Source: Plantago ovata (Eukaryota; Streptophyta; Magnoliopsida; Lamiales; Plantaginaceae). From it: 64,000 bases of DNA. The DNA is taken from contig CM051455.1 in NCBI GenBank assembly GCA_028274465.1, positions 42,797,129-42,861,128 on the forward strand. Reading direction: 5' to 3'. Shown here piece after piece: positions 20,769-32,197 of this stretch; positions within the stretch are counted from its first letter, which is position 1; each line of letters begins with the position of its first letter. Below the pieces are notes generated by a model, which was not told where the DNA came from, did not search any database, and saw nothing but the letters and a program-made list of their open reading frames with translations. A program made the translations under genes and the position numbers.

Positions 20769-21716
20769 TAGCCGTAACTAATCCTCTCAATAGGTAGGGT
20801 CCGGACCCTAGAATACCCATACCCATTTACATGAAAAGGGTATGGGTCTAGACCCTATCCTCTTTGTGTAGACCCTGCACATACCCTACCCTTTTAAATT
20901 ATATTGAACGGGTTCGGGTCTAGACCCTAGTTGTAACAGGCCCATGGGTCTAAAATAAATGCCCTAAATTTTCCAAAGCCAATTTCATTCCTCTCTTTGT
21001 CTTATCTTCATAACTTCACTCTCTCTCTCTTCATTCTTGTCTGGAAGTTTCCATTCAAATGATTGTAATCCATTCTTCACATCTCACATTCACGGTTCCA
21101 GTTTGTTTCATCTTCTTTGCTTTTCTACTCTCTCCAAAAATCCATCAAAAGCCACTTCTGAAAACTCCAAGAAACTGAAATACCAAGCACAAGCACAAGG
21201 TTTTGGCTCTCTCTTCAGTGAAATCTTTGGCATCTTAGGAACTGAAAGTTTTTTTGGTCATGAACATGACTCACACAGGTTTTCGATATCCAATGAAACG
21301 TCTAAGGGAAGTTTAATGAGCTTACAAGAACGCCCACATGGTGTTTGTGGAAATGACGAGGAGACAGTAGGGTAGAAAGTTTGTCAGTTTTAGAAAATGA
21401 AGAGATGGGGATGAACAATGGAAGTGAATTAGAAGATGTTAGCCCGATAGTACATAAAGTTACTAGGAATGTTAGGGATGAAAATGAGATGGAGGAAAGG
21501 TTGAACAAAAAAGTTTGCTGCTGCAGTAGTAAAATGTTCGAGGGAAAAATAAAAAATTGCAGTAGTGTCAAATGTTTGAGAAGAAGAGGAAAAAAAAAGT
21601 CAAACCCGGACCCTCAGGGTCTGGTGGGTCTGGGTCGGGCTGGGTCCAAGATTATATGGTTTGAGGGTTTGGGTAAGGGTAAGGTCCCTACCCATCGAGA
21701 GTCATAGCAACCACTA
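20769..21716. mobile_element. Terminal-inverted-repeat element carrying a host gene fragment
   Basis: The ends are inverted repeats of about 31 bp with a conserved core. Left begins TAGCCGTAACTA and contains CTCTCAATAGGTAGGGTCC; right, read inward, begins TAGTGGTTGCTA and contains CTCTCGATGGGTAGGGACC. Both ends continue into GGGTC/GACCC-rich subterminal sequence (20801-20955 and 21605-21700), as in several plant hAT families. No convincing target duplication remains, so the superfamily is uncertain. The interior (about 20990-21600) is normal-complexity sequence with a protein-like open frame, suggesting a Pack-type element that picked up a host gene piece. Confidence 0.55.
21037..21707 (+). 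pseudogene. Probable PPR-protein N-terminal fragment
   Basis: Two overlapping frames (21037-21375 and 21381-21707) together resemble the N-terminus of a mitochondrial pentatricopeptide-repeat protein. They have a Ser/Phe/Leu-rich, organelle-targeting-like beginning, a QGFGSLFSEIFGILGTESFF block, then LEDVSPIVHKVTRNVRDENE followed by MEERL. I recall the last motif preceding the first repeats in plant PPR proteins. No PPR repeat follows, and the frame runs into the GGGTC-rich end of the mobile element. A frame change separates the halves. It looks like a captured, non-functional copy. The family call rests on memory of one motif. Confidence 0.4.
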
Positions 21717-21724
21717 TAACTAAT

Positions 21725-23092
21725 TCATTTTGCTTGTATTTTTCTTAATCAATCTTACTTTTCTTTCTTCTCTTCCATCTCCATCCTATTTTTCTGACTT
21801 TTGAATCTTCAATTGAAATATCTTTCCGTTCAAAATCAAAATCACAACAACAAGTAAAGATTTTATGTAACCACCAAACAACAAAATCTCTCTACCTTCA
21901 AGATCTTTACCCCTTCATATCATGAATTGATGCTGCGTCAACACTAGGCCAAAAACGTTTTTACTTCCTTCATTTAATCCGAGCTCGCACAACTAAGGTG
22001 AGTCCTTCCACCTGTATCTTCGATATTCTTCCCCAATTGCCCAATCTCTACGTCAATTTATGACGTGAATTCTGGCAAAATATATGCAGACAAACTATTG
22101 AGTTTTAGTTCGCGAACTAGTAAATCTTAGTTCACGATTTTGTCTCTCTTCTACGCTCGAAACGAAAATTAACGAATGGAACACGAACAGAGCTCCAAAA
22201 TGCGCCAATTATTTTGGTAAGAGTTAAACTATTGAAAAATACCCACTTTCAAATTCAAATGACATCGTAAATAAACCATCCATCAATACGTGGACCATTA
22301 TTAATTATCCTATCGGCATTCGGCAGGCCCTATGCAAAATTAATCCACCTCACCAAACCATTCAAATTTTTGAGACATGCCGCGCTGAGGTCATCCGAAC
22401 CAGGTTCGAATTTTGTCACATCCACAAACCCCAAGGCTCGATTCTCCCGAACCAAACCCCCGAACCTCAGCCCCGGCCATAATTCACGTTATTTCCGTGC
22501 CACATTAAACCAATCTTAACCCTTCATTTCAACCCCCTTCAATCTCATCCGTCCATCCGTAGACAACCATTTATTGTTTTATTGCTGAATGGACTCCAGT
22601 TCAATTAATCCGAATTTATTTATTAGTAGCTGATAATTTAAAAAATAAAAAATAAAGATAGAGAGTTGAACGAATCTACTACCTGCCATAAGTTCCATCT
22701 CAATCAATCTCCTCTCTGAAAATAATTGTATTTTTCTGGAAAATTCTCGTTTCCATAGCTGAAAATTCGTCGACAAATCAAACAAATCAAGCAGCTGTAT
22801 GTATATGTATGTATCTGTGTATGTATTGTCTGTGTGGTTGAAATGAGTTGAACAGAGCTTGAAGCAATTTGACTTCTCTTTCTCTGATTGATTCATTTGA
22901 CTATTTTTATCTATTTAATTATTTTCTTTTATTTTTATTGGGCAATAAATGCAGTACGCAACATGTTCACATGCATTTGGTGATATGATATTGGCCTAAT
23001 TGAAAAAGAAGGCTCTCATCCAGTCCAGTGCCGTAAATCCGGTGGAAACAAACAGTATCCGAAACGCTGGCGTTTTTTTGAGGGATAATAAT
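21725..23092. promoter_or_regulatory. Upstream region of the NEAP gene
   Basis: 1.4 kb without a gene. CT-rich stretches at about 21740-21800 and the AT-rich region before 23093 fit promoter and 5' UTR. A short TATG/TGTA repeat lies at 22797-22832. The transcription start and any 5' UTR intron could not be placed. Confidence 0.3.
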
Positions 23093-26000
23093 ATGTCTGC
23101 GACAGTGGTGGATCCGTTGCTCAAGGATCTGAGTGAGCGGAAGCAGAGTTTCCGGCGGAACGTGGTGTCGCTTGCGGCGGAGCTAAAGGAGGTGCGCGGC
23201 CGCCTGGCGTCGCAGGAGCAGTCCGTGGCTAAGGAAACCCTAACTAGACAGGTTTTGTGAATTTATTTTTCATTTTGTTGAATGTAGTTGATTAATTTGA
23301 AATGGTTTTTGAATTTTTGTGTGGCCCCACTTTGGTAGTAGTAGTAGTAGTACAAGATTTTGAATGTTGTTTCTTGATTTTTTCAGGAAGCAGAAATGAA
23401 GGCTAAGAGTATGGAGAAAGAGATTGATATGTTGCAGAGGAGTTTAGAGGAAAGAAATGTGCAGCTTCAAGCTACTACATCTGCAGCTGCAATGGTACTG
23501 TACTGCCTTTTTATTTGATGCTTAATTACAAATTTTCCTTACTTTTATGTGAGTAGAATTTTTTGAGTGACCTGTAGGACTTTGGATCTAAACTGGATTG
23601 CACTTTTCGGTAGGTCTAAAACTAGAAACGGTTCGATTTTTTTTTGCGAAAGTTTCATAGAGTTTGAAGGACTATGTCTAGAAACCTTAGTTCTTGGATT
23701 TGATCTTGATGATGGTGTATTGACTATTGAGGTTTAGATTATTGTATAGATCCATTTGCAGAAGTATCTGATTATCCTCTTTTAATGAGTTCTTTTTGGC
23801 ATTTCTTGATTGTTCTGTTTTGGAGGTGGAGATGACATTCAAATGTTGTTGTTGTATAGAAATTGTGTCTCTTTAGAATAGTTGGTAATTGAATAAATCT
23901 CAGATACTGTCTCCATATAATTGGCATTTAGTTGGCAAAAGGAGAATCTTCAATACTTAATAATTAGGTCTGATTGATGATGTTTGGTGTTAAAGACTTT
24001 CAAGGTGCTTTGGGATATTCAGCTGTTAGCATGTGCCTTTAACTTTACCTCTCATCTTACTTTGTAAGGGTCACTTGTGCCATTTTGTATAGACTATTTG
24101 GTAAGTAGCACCACAACTTTTTTTTTTCTGTTGCGATTTAATTTGTCAGCAATTCAATTTCTAGCACAACTTTCTTCACAAATTCATCTTGTCTTCATTG
24201 TAAAATACTATTATAGTCATAAGAATGCTAGAGGTAGATCTGATCCTTGATATTTAATGTTGCATGTTGCTCTGTATGTTGGTTACCAATAAACTAATTA
24301 TAGATAGTAAAATCACATAATCTAAAAAGGGAATGTACTAGATATATGAATAAGAACATAAGATAGCAAAAACATTAATAGGAAAGTAAAATAAGGAACA
24401 AAAAGTTAAATCATCATCTAAATTGGGACTAATGATAGATAGTAGAAACATTAATGCACCTGTTAAAATTGAATGGATAAGACTAGAGTTAAATGATGAA
24501 TATACTAATTCTATCATGTTATACTTATATACTTTAAATTTGTTCTACAAATGTATGGAAATTATTCATCCTGGCCTTTCAAAATTCATTGAACACATTC
24601 TCCCACAAGACAAAGTCAAACTACTATAATTAAACCCTCCCAATGTCTGATTACTTTTCCATTTCTACTTGGTTTTTCATCACTAGAAGCACAGAACAAT
24701 ATTTTACATGACTATGACATATTGACTATTTGCTAATGATATCTGGAAATTTTTACTAATTTTGTGGCTCGGGGTATTGGTCTTTTGATGTTGTGGTGCG
24801 ATTAAAATTAATGGCTTCCTAGCATGTTTGAGGATGATGCAATTCTGAAGTTTTTAGCCTACTAAATGAGTTGCTCTTACTTTTTGCGTTCATGCAACAA
24901 CAAAGACCTGTTTAAGCTAAGCAGCATAGTTATAAATTTGTGTCATTGTAGATACCAATCTTATATTATCTGCTTGTCTGTGAGGCAATATCCTATACGA
25001 AATATTAGGCTTGGCTTGATTAGCATTATCAACATCTCTTAGAAATATTGCACATTCTCCAATGTACATTTCTCAATAAGACAGTATTATGTAGAATTAA
25101 CAGTTTACTTGGTAAAGATCCTAACTGTTGTGCAGCATGAATTGGTTTAAAAATATTTTATGTTCATGGAAAATTTGAGTTTTGTGGACTAAGGAGTGGC
25201 TCAAAAAATCTCTAATTGTCTCAAAGGCATAGCACGGTTAAACTGCAGTTTTCGATTTTGCATTCATTGACATGATGTGGATAACTAAGGAGTTTCTTTT
25301 CTTCAATGGAGCTGATGCCAATAATATGCCGTAGCTTTGATGTGCATAATCAAAGTTTCTGCTATTGACTGATCTTGACTTTGTGCATGTCTAATTATTT
25401 CCAATCTTAACATTAAATCTTTTGGCATCATTGTAGTATGCCCGAGATTTGGATGATCTGAGATTGCAGCTTTCAGAGACAAAAGCAACTGCAGATGCAA
25501 GTGCGTTATCTGCGCAATCTGCTCAGTTACATTGTTCAGCACTTGTGAAAGAATTAGAAGAAAAGAATTACTCTCTGAAGGAGCATGAGATTCGAGTAAA
25601 TAAACTAGGAGAACAGTTAGACCTTCTGCAGAAGGATCTCCGAACAAGAGAATTTACTCAGATGCAACTGAAAGATGAAGTCTCAAGAATCGAGCATGAA
25701 ATCATGCAAGCATTGGCTAGTGCTGGAGCAAACAAAGACTGTGAGCTAAGGAAAATATTGGATGAGGTTTCCCCAACAAACTTTGAAAAGATAAATAAGC
25801 TCTTATCGATAAAAGATGACGAAATAGCTAAACTGAGGGATGAGATACGGATTATGTCTGCCCATTGGAAGATTAAAACTAAAGAGATGGAATCGCAGGT
25901 TTGTTTATATTAGCTATTGATGATTTTCAAAGCTTTTGACTACTTATTCTTGCATTCTAAGTGATTTATAAACTGTTTATAACAGTTAGAGAAGCATCGT

Positions 26001-26341
26001 AGAGCAGATCAGGAGTTGAAAAAGAAGGTTCTGAAATTGGATTTCTGCCTCCAGGAAGCACGATCTCAAACTCGCAAGCTTCAGAGGGTAACATTCAATT
26101 CCTTATAGTGCTTCTCAAATGCCAATCTCAGTAATCACAAGTCCTTTCATTTTTTTAACGTTATATTCTGCAGATGGGAGAGCGAAGGGATAAAGCCCTG
26201 AAGGATCTAAGAGATCAACTGGCTGCCAAACAACATAGTGTGCCTTCAAGCAGTGACCAAGCAAATTTCTGGGAAACCTCTGGTTTTAAGATTGTTGTTT
26301 CAATGTCGATGCTGATCCTGGTAGTTTTCTCGAAGCGGTAA
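23093..26341 (+). CDS. NEAP: Nuclear envelope-associated protein (NEAP family)
   Basis: Five exons: 23093-23251, 23387-23494, 25437-25898, 25986-26087 and 26174-26341, all GT-AG and phase 0, encoding 332 residues. The N-terminus ([20 protein letters not shown]) and the [12 protein letters not shown] block match Arabidopsis NEAP1-3 as I remember them. Nearly the whole protein (about residues 10-275) is heptad-rich coiled coil. A basic cluster (KHRR...KKKVLK, about residues 246-260) fits the nuclear localisation signal, and residues 315-329 ([15 protein letters not shown]) are a C-terminal membrane anchor followed by SKR. NEAPs sit at the inner nuclear membrane, form oligomers, and interact with SUN proteins and a bZIP factor, affecting nuclear shape and chromatin. 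Length agrees with the family. Intron 2 is long (1.9 kb). The gene appears intact. Confidence 0.93.
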
Positions 26342-26977
26342 TTATCTTGAGGCTGTAATATTACCCGAATGCTGTTGTATATGAATATCAGACGTGTAGT
26401 ATGTTTTAGGATGCTAGTGTAGATGGGTAGTTTAGGAGGGAGAGCAGTGTCTTCCAGGAGTTTGTAGATGATCTCTCAGGTGTCAGAATTAAGTGTAGCC
26501 ATTAAAATGAAATCATGGAATTTGAGTATTTCATAATTTGCTCTTAAAAACAATGAGCATGTTGTTCTTTCTTGCCCGTCTATATTGAGATTTTTAAGCT
26601 GGAACTTGGTTGATTTTGGACTGTATTTCAATTTCAGCTACAATGCTGTTGATCAGCAAATTGTAGATAAACCAAGGATCAGTTTCTAGAATCTGAGTTC
26701 CAGTATCTGATTATCTGGTAAGTGTAAGGAATCAAATAAAGAGGCAAATCTATTTCAAGTATATTTTTCACGAATTTAGACAGTTATGCTAAACTTCCCT
26801 GTCTCTAAAAACGATATCCGAGTTGAGAGTGATTTGATGTTGAAGTCGAAGTATTCAATGGCATGGAGGTCGAGGGAGATCACTACCCAGTACCAACATT
26901 CGGAATTGGGTCAGAAAAAGCGATTTGGTTTATGCGGACATTATATGTGAGAAGTTTAGTTTGGCCCGTATCAGCAA
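26342..26977. other. NEAP 3' UTR and intergenic
   Basis: Downstream of the NEAP stop. The first few hundred bases are probably 3' UTR. No other gene seen. Confidence 0.4.
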
Positions 26978-27391
26978 AGCCTTCAGTTTTATTCATCTAA
27001 TAACATAACATGAGTTCCATGCTCTTCTCTATATACTCCAGTTCCAGTATTAACAATCATGTCTTAAGACCAACAAAGAAAAGAAAACAAGTAAAGAACA
27101 TTCATAGATGATTAGATGATGAGACATTTTATCTACGACAAAGTTATTTCATCAATTTCGTTCTTTCTAGTCATAATGCTAAAATACTTATAGGCAACTA
27201 TAGGGCTGAAGATTAATCCTTGGATGTGTGCTTTGGATCACACCACATTCGATTCAATGAGCTGATTGACTCTTAATAAATTTAACACAAAAGCCTGGTG
27301 GGTTGTGTGCCTCTAGTTAGGCTCATGGAGTGTCCTAAGGACTTCTTATTTCGTAGCCCTTAATCTGTCTTAAAATGTTATTATTTTTTAG
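26978..27391 (+). repeat. Direct duplication, copy 1
   Basis: Begins agccttcagttttatt and includes ctccagttccagtattaac and gggctgaagattaatccttg. It recurs in the same order at 28923-29275 with small indels. No coding potential seen. Confidence 0.8.
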
Positions 27392-27589
27392 GGTCCTTTA
27401 GCCACCAGAGCAGTATCTCTGGCTCTTTTTTAGCCAAACATACACCATTGATTTTTGTTTCCTTCCCAGTACGACTACAACATAATCAATACAAAGGGAG
27501 TAGGCTTGCACTGTTGATGTGCAGAATTGTCCCCCTACTGTTGATGAGCCAATCGAGCCTAGATGAGCAAATCGGGCCTAAAAGAATCC

Positions 27590-27752
27590 AAACAAGCCCC
27601 ATTCGACCACCACCACCCCTGAAACCCACACATGCACACACCCCCACTACACTTCCACCATTGCCCCACCGCACCGCCACCACACGTACCCACCACCCCA
27701 CCATCACTACATCACACCACCACACGTACGCACCACCACTACCCCACCACTG
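27590..27752 (+). repeat. C/A-rich, G-poor low-complexity tract
   Basis: About 160 bp almost without G on the plus strand, built from CCACC, CACA and CCCAC words. The words cacacgtac and caccacc recur in it. The complementary strand is strongly G-rich. Open frames here (Pro/His/Thr-rich on plus, Gly/Val/Trp-rich on minus) follow from composition. Confidence 0.8.
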
Positions 27753-27978
27753 AATCTCAAATCTAAAAGGTGTATTTGGGTCCATCTTCTATTTAGTATT
27801 GCATTTAAGGCCAAAAATTAGGCTCAATTGGCCAAGATGATTAAGCTACTAGCCTAGTGGATTTTAGTACTCTAACTTATTATGCAGTAGTACATGTTTG
27901 TATGTAATATGGTGTAGATTGTATCCAATTAAGGAAAAAAAAAAAACAAAAAAACAAAACCGCTTTTATTTTAATTAG

Positions 27979-28130
27979 GGATGACAATGGGTCGGATCGG
28001 GCTTTAGAGGCCTGACCGGGCATGAGAAAACTAGCATGAAGTCCAGGCCCGGCCCATGGCCCAGGTCAGGCATGAACATTAGGCCCAAGTCCCGGCCTGG
28101 GGCTCAGGCTGGGCCTTAGGTTTTAAATTT
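27979..28130. mobile_element. Possible end of a non-autonomous hAT element
   Basis: The block starting TAGGGATGACAATGGGTCGG, followed by GGCCCGG/GGGCC-rich sequence, resembles the terminal region of a common plant hAT family. I did not find the opposite end or a target duplication, so this may be a solitary truncated end. Confidence 0.35.
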
Positions 28131-28922
28131 TAAGTTTTTTCCAATTATTTAGTAACAAAAATATTTTTTTAAAGTTATGTGGTGTAGTATTAGCAGAATG
28201 GTGGATTTATTTAATTTATATATATATATTTTTTTAAATTAAATATTTTGATATCACTTTATATCATTTGAAATTTGTCATGAATTTTCTTATTTAACTT
28301 ATTGAAATTAGTTAATATTAAATTACTTAATAAATTATATAAATAGACTAAAATTATATTATATAAAATAAATCAAATAACTTTTACACAACTTCCGTAG
28401 ACTTTATGATAACTCAATGCTCTTATCAATTATGAGGTTCTTTATGTCGATAAACTCAATTCTATTACTACTGCAATATTGTTCTTGGAGAAAACAACCG
28501 AGAGCAGTATTATGTAGAATTCCTTAATGATCTTCTTTAGGAAATGATAAAACTTGAGACCCCTAAAGGAAAAACCTTCAAAACTGAATGTCTGTGTAAT
28601 TACTCCATAACAAACACTGTATCTTACCCTCAATGGTAGACTGATGTAAGCAACAAATATATCATGTCTACACAATTGGTAAACAAAAAACTCTATATGG
28701 CTAGCTCACTTATAACTATAAGTAAATTATACCATGTATGTCAATCTTTAGTTCTCGATTCCTTAATACTTTAAAATAACATCAAACTGCAGCTTCTAAA
28801 TAACCCAATTATGTGTCCTTATAATATCAACCATATATATTTCCAGTAACAAACGCATGCAAATAAGCCTTACACATAAAGCATAGTATGTAGAACTCTT
28901 GCAAATGATTGTATATCAATAT

Positions 28923-29275
28923 AGCCTTCAGTTTTATTTATCTAATAACATGAGCTCCATGCTGTTCTCTAATCTCTATAAACTCCAGTTCCAGTATTAA
29001 CAATCCTGTCTTAATAATACCAACAAAGAAAAGAAAACAAGGAAAGAACACTTATAGGCCACTATAGGGCTGAAGATTAATCCTTGGCCCTCTAGATGAA
29101 TGTCAAATGTGCGCTATGGATTACACCACATTCGATTCAATGAGGTCATGGACTCTTAATATAACGCAAAAACCTGATGGGTTGTGCCACTAGTTAGTTA
29201 GGCTCATGAACTGTCCTAAAGACTTCTTACTTCTTCGTAGACGATAAATCTGTCCTAAAACGTTACTATTTTTTA
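28923..29275 (+). repeat. Direct duplication, copy 2
   Basis: Second copy of 26978-27391, about 1.95 kb downstream, same orientation, with diverged spacing. The intervening DNA (27392-28922) contains the C/A-rich tract and the hAT-like end and may have been inserted between or carried with the copies. Confidence 0.8.
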
Positions 29276-31901
29276 ACATTGCTAGCTGCATAGCTATATA
29301 TCCGTTAACCTCGCTGATAGCTTCCACCCCTAATTTGGCATTAATCATTATCTCGATCTTTGTGACATAATATCAAATTTCTTGGTAGGCTCTAAATAAA
29401 CTTTCCTCAATTATATTGTACCGCTCGATCCTAGCTAATCCAATTATGAATGAAAATTCAAAGCCTTATTATTAACCACATGCAACAATTAAGCAAATAA
29501 TTAAAGATAAGATTGCATTTATTAAGAATTTTAGACCACACACTTTGCGATTAGTAGTTAAGAGGTTACATACGCCATGATTTGGAATGCTTAATTATTA
29601 CTGTCGTGGTCATTGAATATTTGACGTTTAGTGTCTAATGAGCCTAGCTAATCTCGTTGTACTTTTGCCTTTTCTATTAATATAAATTATTTGGCCATTT
29701 CAATTCAAAGAAAAAAGAAAAAAGTCTAGGGATCGGACTAGCTAGCTAGAGTCGACGACATATTGATAATTGATCGATCTGTCACGTCTAAGCGTTAAAT
29801 GTTTCAATTTGATTTATTCAACTTTGCATTTAAATTAGAGACTATTAGCTCACATATATATAAATATAGTAAAATATATTACTCCTACATTCATGCAATG
29901 AGAAACGTACCATGCATTTTATTTTTTTCAATTATCATTATTGATCGATTGAGACATGAAGATATGTTCAAAACTGCCCATAATACCCGGTCGATCGATG
30001 AATTATTTTATGATTAGAGAATCTTTCAAATCCTAATTAAAGGTGACATTTCATTTCCTAATAATAATGATTTACAATTTGAAAAGACTACCCAGCTTAA
30101 TATCATCTTTTGTCTGCTTCAAGACATGAACTTCTCAAATATTCTGCTCCCTTCAACGCATTCTTTGCTTGCTCCACATATATTAGTAGCAAAGCTAAGC
30201 ACATAGATTATACTAGTAGTATATATTTCAAACTTTAATCTTCTTATTTATCAATACATAATTAATAATTACATCATTAACTAGTCATCAAGGGTTGGTT
30301 GGCTCATTAGTAAAAGAGAAGAGTATTGTTGTCTTAGCTTGACCACGGGTTTGAATTTCATGGGAGTAAAATTTGTGATTATGACATGACATAAATTCGA
30401 AACATCTTGCCGACAAGTTCTTCAAACCACCGGTGTTTTACGTGTTCGACACCATAGTTGTGGGTGGTAATGTGCAGTGTCCATCATGAGAGTGTTAGTG
30501 TTATAGTATAACACGGACGCCTAATTCCATATTTAAGTTTGCCAAATTGGGGTGATATTGATATATATATAATAGTGGTGAGGTTGATGAATTCATGTTA
30601 TGTTTCACCAAATTATGGAAATGGAATAGACTATTCAGGTGCATGACTAGTGAATGTTAGTTATTTATACCATTTTTCAGGTTCGTGTATATATATTCAC
30701 AATATATCTAAATCAGCAAATATATTACGTGAAAAAATGAATGTTTCTAAATATATATGGTGTGATATATCTCCCATATTTAAATGTTTCTAACTTTGGT
30801 CTCATTAGTCATTACTTGTCACTTGTCACAATTCCTTGTACTACAAGTAACGAATTAGTCTCGAAAGCGAAAGTGCAACGCGGAAATAAAATAAATAAAG
30901 AAGAAGAAGAAGAAGAAATAATTTAATGCATGAATCCTCATTCACGATGTAAATTTGCTGTTTTGCTCAAGAACAGACAGGCCAATTTCGAAAAGATGAT
31001 AAATTAGGATATTTGGTTTGATTAATTATGCAAATATCATTTATTCTTTTAAACAACAAAAAAAAATTATTGGTAAAAGAGCACAAAAAATGCTCGAATT
31101 AATTACAATAATGTTTAAAACCGGAACAAACCTCCGGATCTATATACATACAACTATTTGCATCTAAACCTTCATCCATCCAACATTAGAGAACGACAAG
31201 ATTCTAAGGTGAAAACCCAAGGACAAGAAACCTTTCTGTTACAAAGCCATAGTAATCCAATAAGCTCCAACAAGATGAGAATTACCAATAGTGTCCATAC
31301 CGTCAATTCATTGAAGAAAGCCAATCCCATAACCATTATGTGGCGCTACTTAGACCCTCGTCTAGTGTGTCATTCCTACTAGCAAGAGGTTAAAATCCGG
31401 AGAGTTTGTAAGTTGTATCACCAACTCTTAGATAAGTCCAAATGAGGGTTATATCTTTCATAGCAAATCCAGGGGATTTAGCAAGAATAGAAAGATAATT
31501 TTCTCCTCATGGCCACAAGACATTCACAAAAATCGAGATAGCTCAATAAAACGTCAATTCCTTAATGCAAGATGAGTTCACCCCTAGCCAACCTCCTATG
31601 CCCTTTCGGACAAGGACAAGTGACAAACAATTTAACGATATGGTCTGGATTAACAAGGTTAGAAGACCATACCTATGCATAAATTCCAATCAAAACCTCT
31701 AGGGACAGCCATAAAAAACATGCCGACTTCCACCTACACACGAAAAGAAAAAATCTCCCTCGCCTCAAGACCGAGATCGAGCTCGTGAATACCATCAGTT
31801 GATCACCAATGTCAAAAGCTCAACAAAAATAATACTCATGGATCCACAATCAATCTAAAGTACTAAAAGAAGGGAGAAAGACACAAATATCAACCCTAAT
31901 A
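29276..31901. other. Intergenic, possible SINE and unidentified repeat
   Basis: No gene recognised. It contains a tRNA-like SINE candidate (30291), a GAA run at 30898-30917, and a higher-complexity block at about 31150-31800 with no sustained open frame that may be a decayed transposon or gene fragment on the minus strand. Confidence 0.35.
30291..30480 (+). mobile_element. tRNA-derived SINE (candidate)
   Basis: A tRNA-like head: an A-box-like word in ggttggctcattagtaaaag, then a B-box-like gggtttgaatttc at about 30347-30359, then a non-tRNA body. This order and spacing match plant tRNA-derived SINEs. The 3' end and target duplication were not found. Confidence 0.45.
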
Positions 31902-32195
31902 CTCCATCCATTCTGAAATATAAGACATTTTAGGTGTTTACACACATATTAAGGCAAGGGAAAAAATATGCATAAACACGGAAAATATGACTAAATCCTT
32001 GAAATTAAAAAAGTTGAAATAATGTGTAATAAAAAGGAGATAGGCGAAAAACACGGAATAACATGTCTAAAATAGCTAAAACTTTAATTGTTTATTCTTG
32101 AAAATATAATTTTATATTGATTAAAGTCTAGAATGACTTATATTTAAAAACAAGGCAAAAGACCTAGAAAGACTTATATTTTAGAATGGAGGGAG
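31902..32195. mobile_element. Stowaway MITE (Tc1/mariner type)
   Basis: 294 bp bounded by TA dinucleotides at 31900-31901 and 32196-32197. Ends are CTCCATCCATTCTGAAATAT on the left and the inverse of ATATTTTAGAATGGAGGGAG on the right, the classic Stowaway CTCCCTCCGTTC-type terminus. AT-rich, non-coding interior. Confidence 0.85.
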
Positions 32196-32197
32196 TA

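Noticed and set aside
20783-21716. CACTA-type transposon because the right end reads CCACTA
   Set aside because: CACTA elements begin with CACTA at the left end and end in TAGTG. Here the orientation is reversed and no 3-bp target duplication is seen.
20775-21724. TAACTAAT at 20775-20782 and 21717-21724 as an 8-bp target duplication of the PPR-carrying element
   Set aside because: The inverted-repeat alignment extends outside the left copy to 20769, so the left octamer lies within the TIR. The match is probably chance or imperfect TIR similarity.
27448-27785. Open frames of about 100 codons on both strands (Pro/His-rich and Gly/Trp-rich)
   Set aside because: Both are produced by the strand-biased CCACC/CACA tract and show no domain or splice context.
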